DNA of 64,000 nt from an uncultured Clostridia bacterium (GTDB lineage: Bacteria; Bacillota; Clostridia; UBA1381): positions 11,780 through 75,779 of the forward strand of contig CAUGRT010000006.1 in assembly GCA_959602045.1 (NCBI GenBank), written 5' to 3'. Shown here one piece after another: positions 62,217 to 64,000 of this stretch; positions within the stretch are counted from its first letter, which is position 1; every line of letters starts with the position of its first letter. Under the pieces are notes generated by a model that was given only the letters and a program-made list of their open reading frames with translations, had not been told where the DNA came from and ran no database searches. A program made the translations under genes and the position numbers.

Positions 62217-63958
62217 TTGGTGAAATATTCAAAGCTCTTTTCATTACATCACTTGCCGGTTCTGCCCTTGCGGGGGTGATCAGCCTGTTTCGACCGATAA
62301 CAAAAAAGCTTTTCGGATATTCGTGGCATTATTATATATGGCTGTGTGTGCTTTTTGTAATGCTTATGCCGGTACGGTTTGCTGTAAATCCGACACCTGC
62401 GCCGAGCATTACAACACAAACGGTGCAGACGGAACAAACAGAGAAAACAAATGTCAGCGAACAACCCGAAACAACTGAAACGATTGTGCAGACGGATACG
62501 GCTCAAAAGCCGCAGCTTTTACAAAAAGCAGCTGTGATATGGGGTAGGATAATTTATAACCGAATGAATATTTTAGCATATTTATGGCTTATCGGTGCAG
62601 TAGCTTTGATACTGTTAAATGTTGCACGGTATATATGGCTGAATATTAACATACGCAAAAACGGCAAGATTATATCTTGTCCTGAGATCAGCGCGTACAC
62701 CGACAGAAAAATCAATGTTCGGGCATGGGGAAATATTGCATCACCGTTTATGACAGGTATTTTCAGACCAACGCTGATTTTGCCGGAAACGGAACTTTCG
62801 GATGAGCAGCTGCATAACATACTCCGTCATGAAATGACGCATTTTAAGCGCCACGATATTTTATATAAATGGTTTGCCGAATTTGTAAAATGCGTGCATT
62901 GGTTTAACCCTGTTGCATGGTATGTTTCAAAACAAATTGCGGCAGAGTGTGAAATATCCTGCGATATGGCGGTTACAAAAAATATGTCGGGCAGCGAGGA
63001 AATGAGCTATATCAACACAATTCTTTCCCTGCTTCCGACAGGAAAATCAAAACAGCTTCCGCTAACAACGCAAATGGCAAGCAGTAAAAAAATTTTGAAA
63101 AGGAGATTTATTATGATTAAGAATAAGAAAACAACAAGCAGATTTATTTCGGTCATATCCGCTGTTATTGCCCTTGCTATGCTTTCGACAACGGTTTTTG
63201 CAAGCGGAATTATTCAAAATAGCTTTGCGCCGGACGATATAAAATATGAGGTTTACAACGGTGATAATAAAATAGCTTTGAAAAACGAGCCTTTTATATA
63301 CGGCAGCGAATACTATCTGCCGCTGAGAGATATACTCGGTGGATTTGGCGTAAACGACATTGTATATGCTGACGGCGAAATTAAAATAAAATTTCCAACG
63401 TATATGACAAAAAACAACACAGAGGAAATAATGCTGAAAATCGGCGATGCGCTTATTCATTACAACCCTGTTTCATCAAAAGAATATGGCGTTGTAATGC
63501 GCTGTGCGCCCGTTTTGCATAACAATGTGACATATGTAACCGTAGATTATTTTGAAGATATGATGCGGAGTTTTGATATGCAGGGTTTTCGTCTGAATGT
63601 TATACGCCCGACCGAACCGGAAAATTATTATGCTAAAGACGAAAAGGTTTTCATAGGCACTGCAGAGGAACAAGACAGTTACAGCGGAGAACTCGTAAAG
63701 CGGATTATAGTTGATGAAAAAGGCGAAACGATTGCTGTCGTACCGATTGAAAATCAGATTTCCGAAAATATACAGCGAAAGACGGAGACAACCGGAATTT
63801 GGAGCACATATAACAGCTTCTATCATATGCTGTACGACTCGGCAACATCAATTTACGATTTTGCAGAAAAAACAGTTTTCAAATCGGAACTTTATGTCAT
63901 AGATAAAAACGATAATGACATTGCATATATCGGAATTGCGGATATAGGTAACCTCTAA
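62213..63958 (+). CDS. BlaR1-like M56 sensor metalloprotease with non-PBP sensor domain
   Basis: 581 residues. Membrane segments near 5-22, 40-60, 113-135 and 308-330; zinc site HEMTH (His206-His210) with the following EXXCD-like region KQIAAECEISCDMAV. The extracellular C-terminal region (about 335-581) is not a penicillin-binding domain: it lacks STxK, SxN and KTG and instead contains LPLRDILGGFGVNDIVYADGEIK, resembling the copper amine oxidase N-terminal-like domain of many clostridial wall proteins. So the signal is probably not a beta-lactam bound in the usual way. The gene is complete, ending 42 bp before the window end. Confidence 0.87.
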   Translation: MIGEIFKALFITSLAGSALAGVISLFRPITKKLFGYSWHYYIWLCVLFVMLMPVRFAVNPTPAPSITTQTVQTEQTEKTNVSEQPETTETIVQTDTAQKPQLLQKAAVIWGRIIYNRMNILAYLWLIGAVALILLNVARYIWLNINIRKNGKIISCPEISAYTDRKINVRAWGNIASPFMTGIFRPTLILPETELSDEQLHNILRHEMTHFKRHDILYKWFAEFVKCVHWFNPVAWYVSKQIAAECEISCDMAVTKNMSGSEEMSYINTILSLLPTGKSKQLPLTTQMASSKKILKRRFIMIKNKKTTSRFISVISAVIALAMLSTTVFASGIIQNSFAPDDIKYEVYNGDNKIALKNEPFIYGSEYYLPLRDILGGFGVNDIVYADGEIKIKFPTYMTKNNTEEIMLKIGDALIHYNPVSSKEYGVVMRCAPVLHNNVTYVTVDYFEDMMRSFDMQGFRLNVIRPTEPENYYAKDEKVFIGTAEEQDSYSGELVKRIIVDEKGETIAVVPIENQISENIQRKTETTGIWSTYNSFYHMLYDSATSIYDFAEKTVFKSELYVIDKNDNDIAYIGIADIGNL

Positions 63959-64000
63959 AAATTCATAAAAAAGTGTTGAAAAAATCGTCAGATTATGGTA

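Noticed and set aside
61769..63958. Beta-lactam resistance operon
   Set aside because: No beta-lactamase or PBP2a gene is in view, and the sensor lacks a penicillin-binding domain.

Overview
The window looks like a chromosomal segment from an endospore-forming member of the Clostridia (Firmicutes). I base this on spoIID, spoVB and a TepA-like protease, on the gene orders dprA-topA, tig-clpP-clpX and spoVB-mazG-HU, on a meso-diaminopimelate-type MurE, on an Agr-type quorum-sensing locus, and on promoters and Rho-independent terminators of the usual low-to-middle-GC Gram-positive form. The family cannot be fixed from sequence reading alone. Unlinked polysaccharide-degrading enzymes (GH127-, GH88- and GH63/37-like) with AraC regulators would suit a gut or rumen saccharolytic species. 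No tRNA, rRNA, CRISPR array, insertion sequence or prophage was seen.

Layout. 1-3.1 kb: topA (runs off the left edge), dprA and a SpoU-type RNA methyltransferase, minus strand. 3.2-7.2 kb: ZIP metal transporter, AraC regulator, GH127 glycosidase. 7.5-12.1 kb: tig, clpP, clpX, lysA. 12.3-15.0 kb: a DUF4474-like protein with a metallophosphoesterase, and a TepA-like protease. 15.2-18.6 kb: an Agr-type locus (response regulator, sensor kinase, peptide precursor, AgrB) with two tiny leader ORFs and structured leaders. 18.8-19.1 kb: a candidate non-coding RNA. 19.2-24.9 kb: GH88 hydrolase, DegV, TrmL, Lgt, Tex. 25.2-35.9 kb: a division and cell-wall cluster (rsmH, ftsL-like, PBP, murE, murF, mraY, ftsW, murG) without mraZ or murD. 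36-43.5 kb: spoIID, malQ, aroF-pheA, AraC, proBA. 43.7-48.1 kb: HU, mazG, spoVB, aroA. 48.2-53.2 kb: glycosidase, DUF218 protein, recQ, azlCD. 53.3-58.3 kb: MBOAT acyltransferase, SGNH-deacetylase fusion, carrier protein, FkbH-like enzyme. 58.4-64 kb: lipoprotein, S-layer-type secreted protein, BlaI/BlaR1-like pair.

Three things stand out. First, the 53.3-58.3 kb cassette has the outline of a Dlt system, but the D-alanine ligase is replaced by an FkbH-like glyceryl-loading enzyme, so it may decorate a surface polymer with a three-carbon hydroxyacyl group. Second, a family of about 95-bp palindromic repeats occurs five times in intergenic sites; the core is conserved while the roughly 25-bp arms differ between copies and still pair with each other. 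A separate short hairpin fused to the Shine-Dalgarno sequence precedes seven unrelated genes. Third, the Agr peptide precursor lacks a cysteine in its predicted signal region and has serine there, which suggests a lactone rather than a thiolactone. All functional statements rest on motif recognition by eye; no database search was run.
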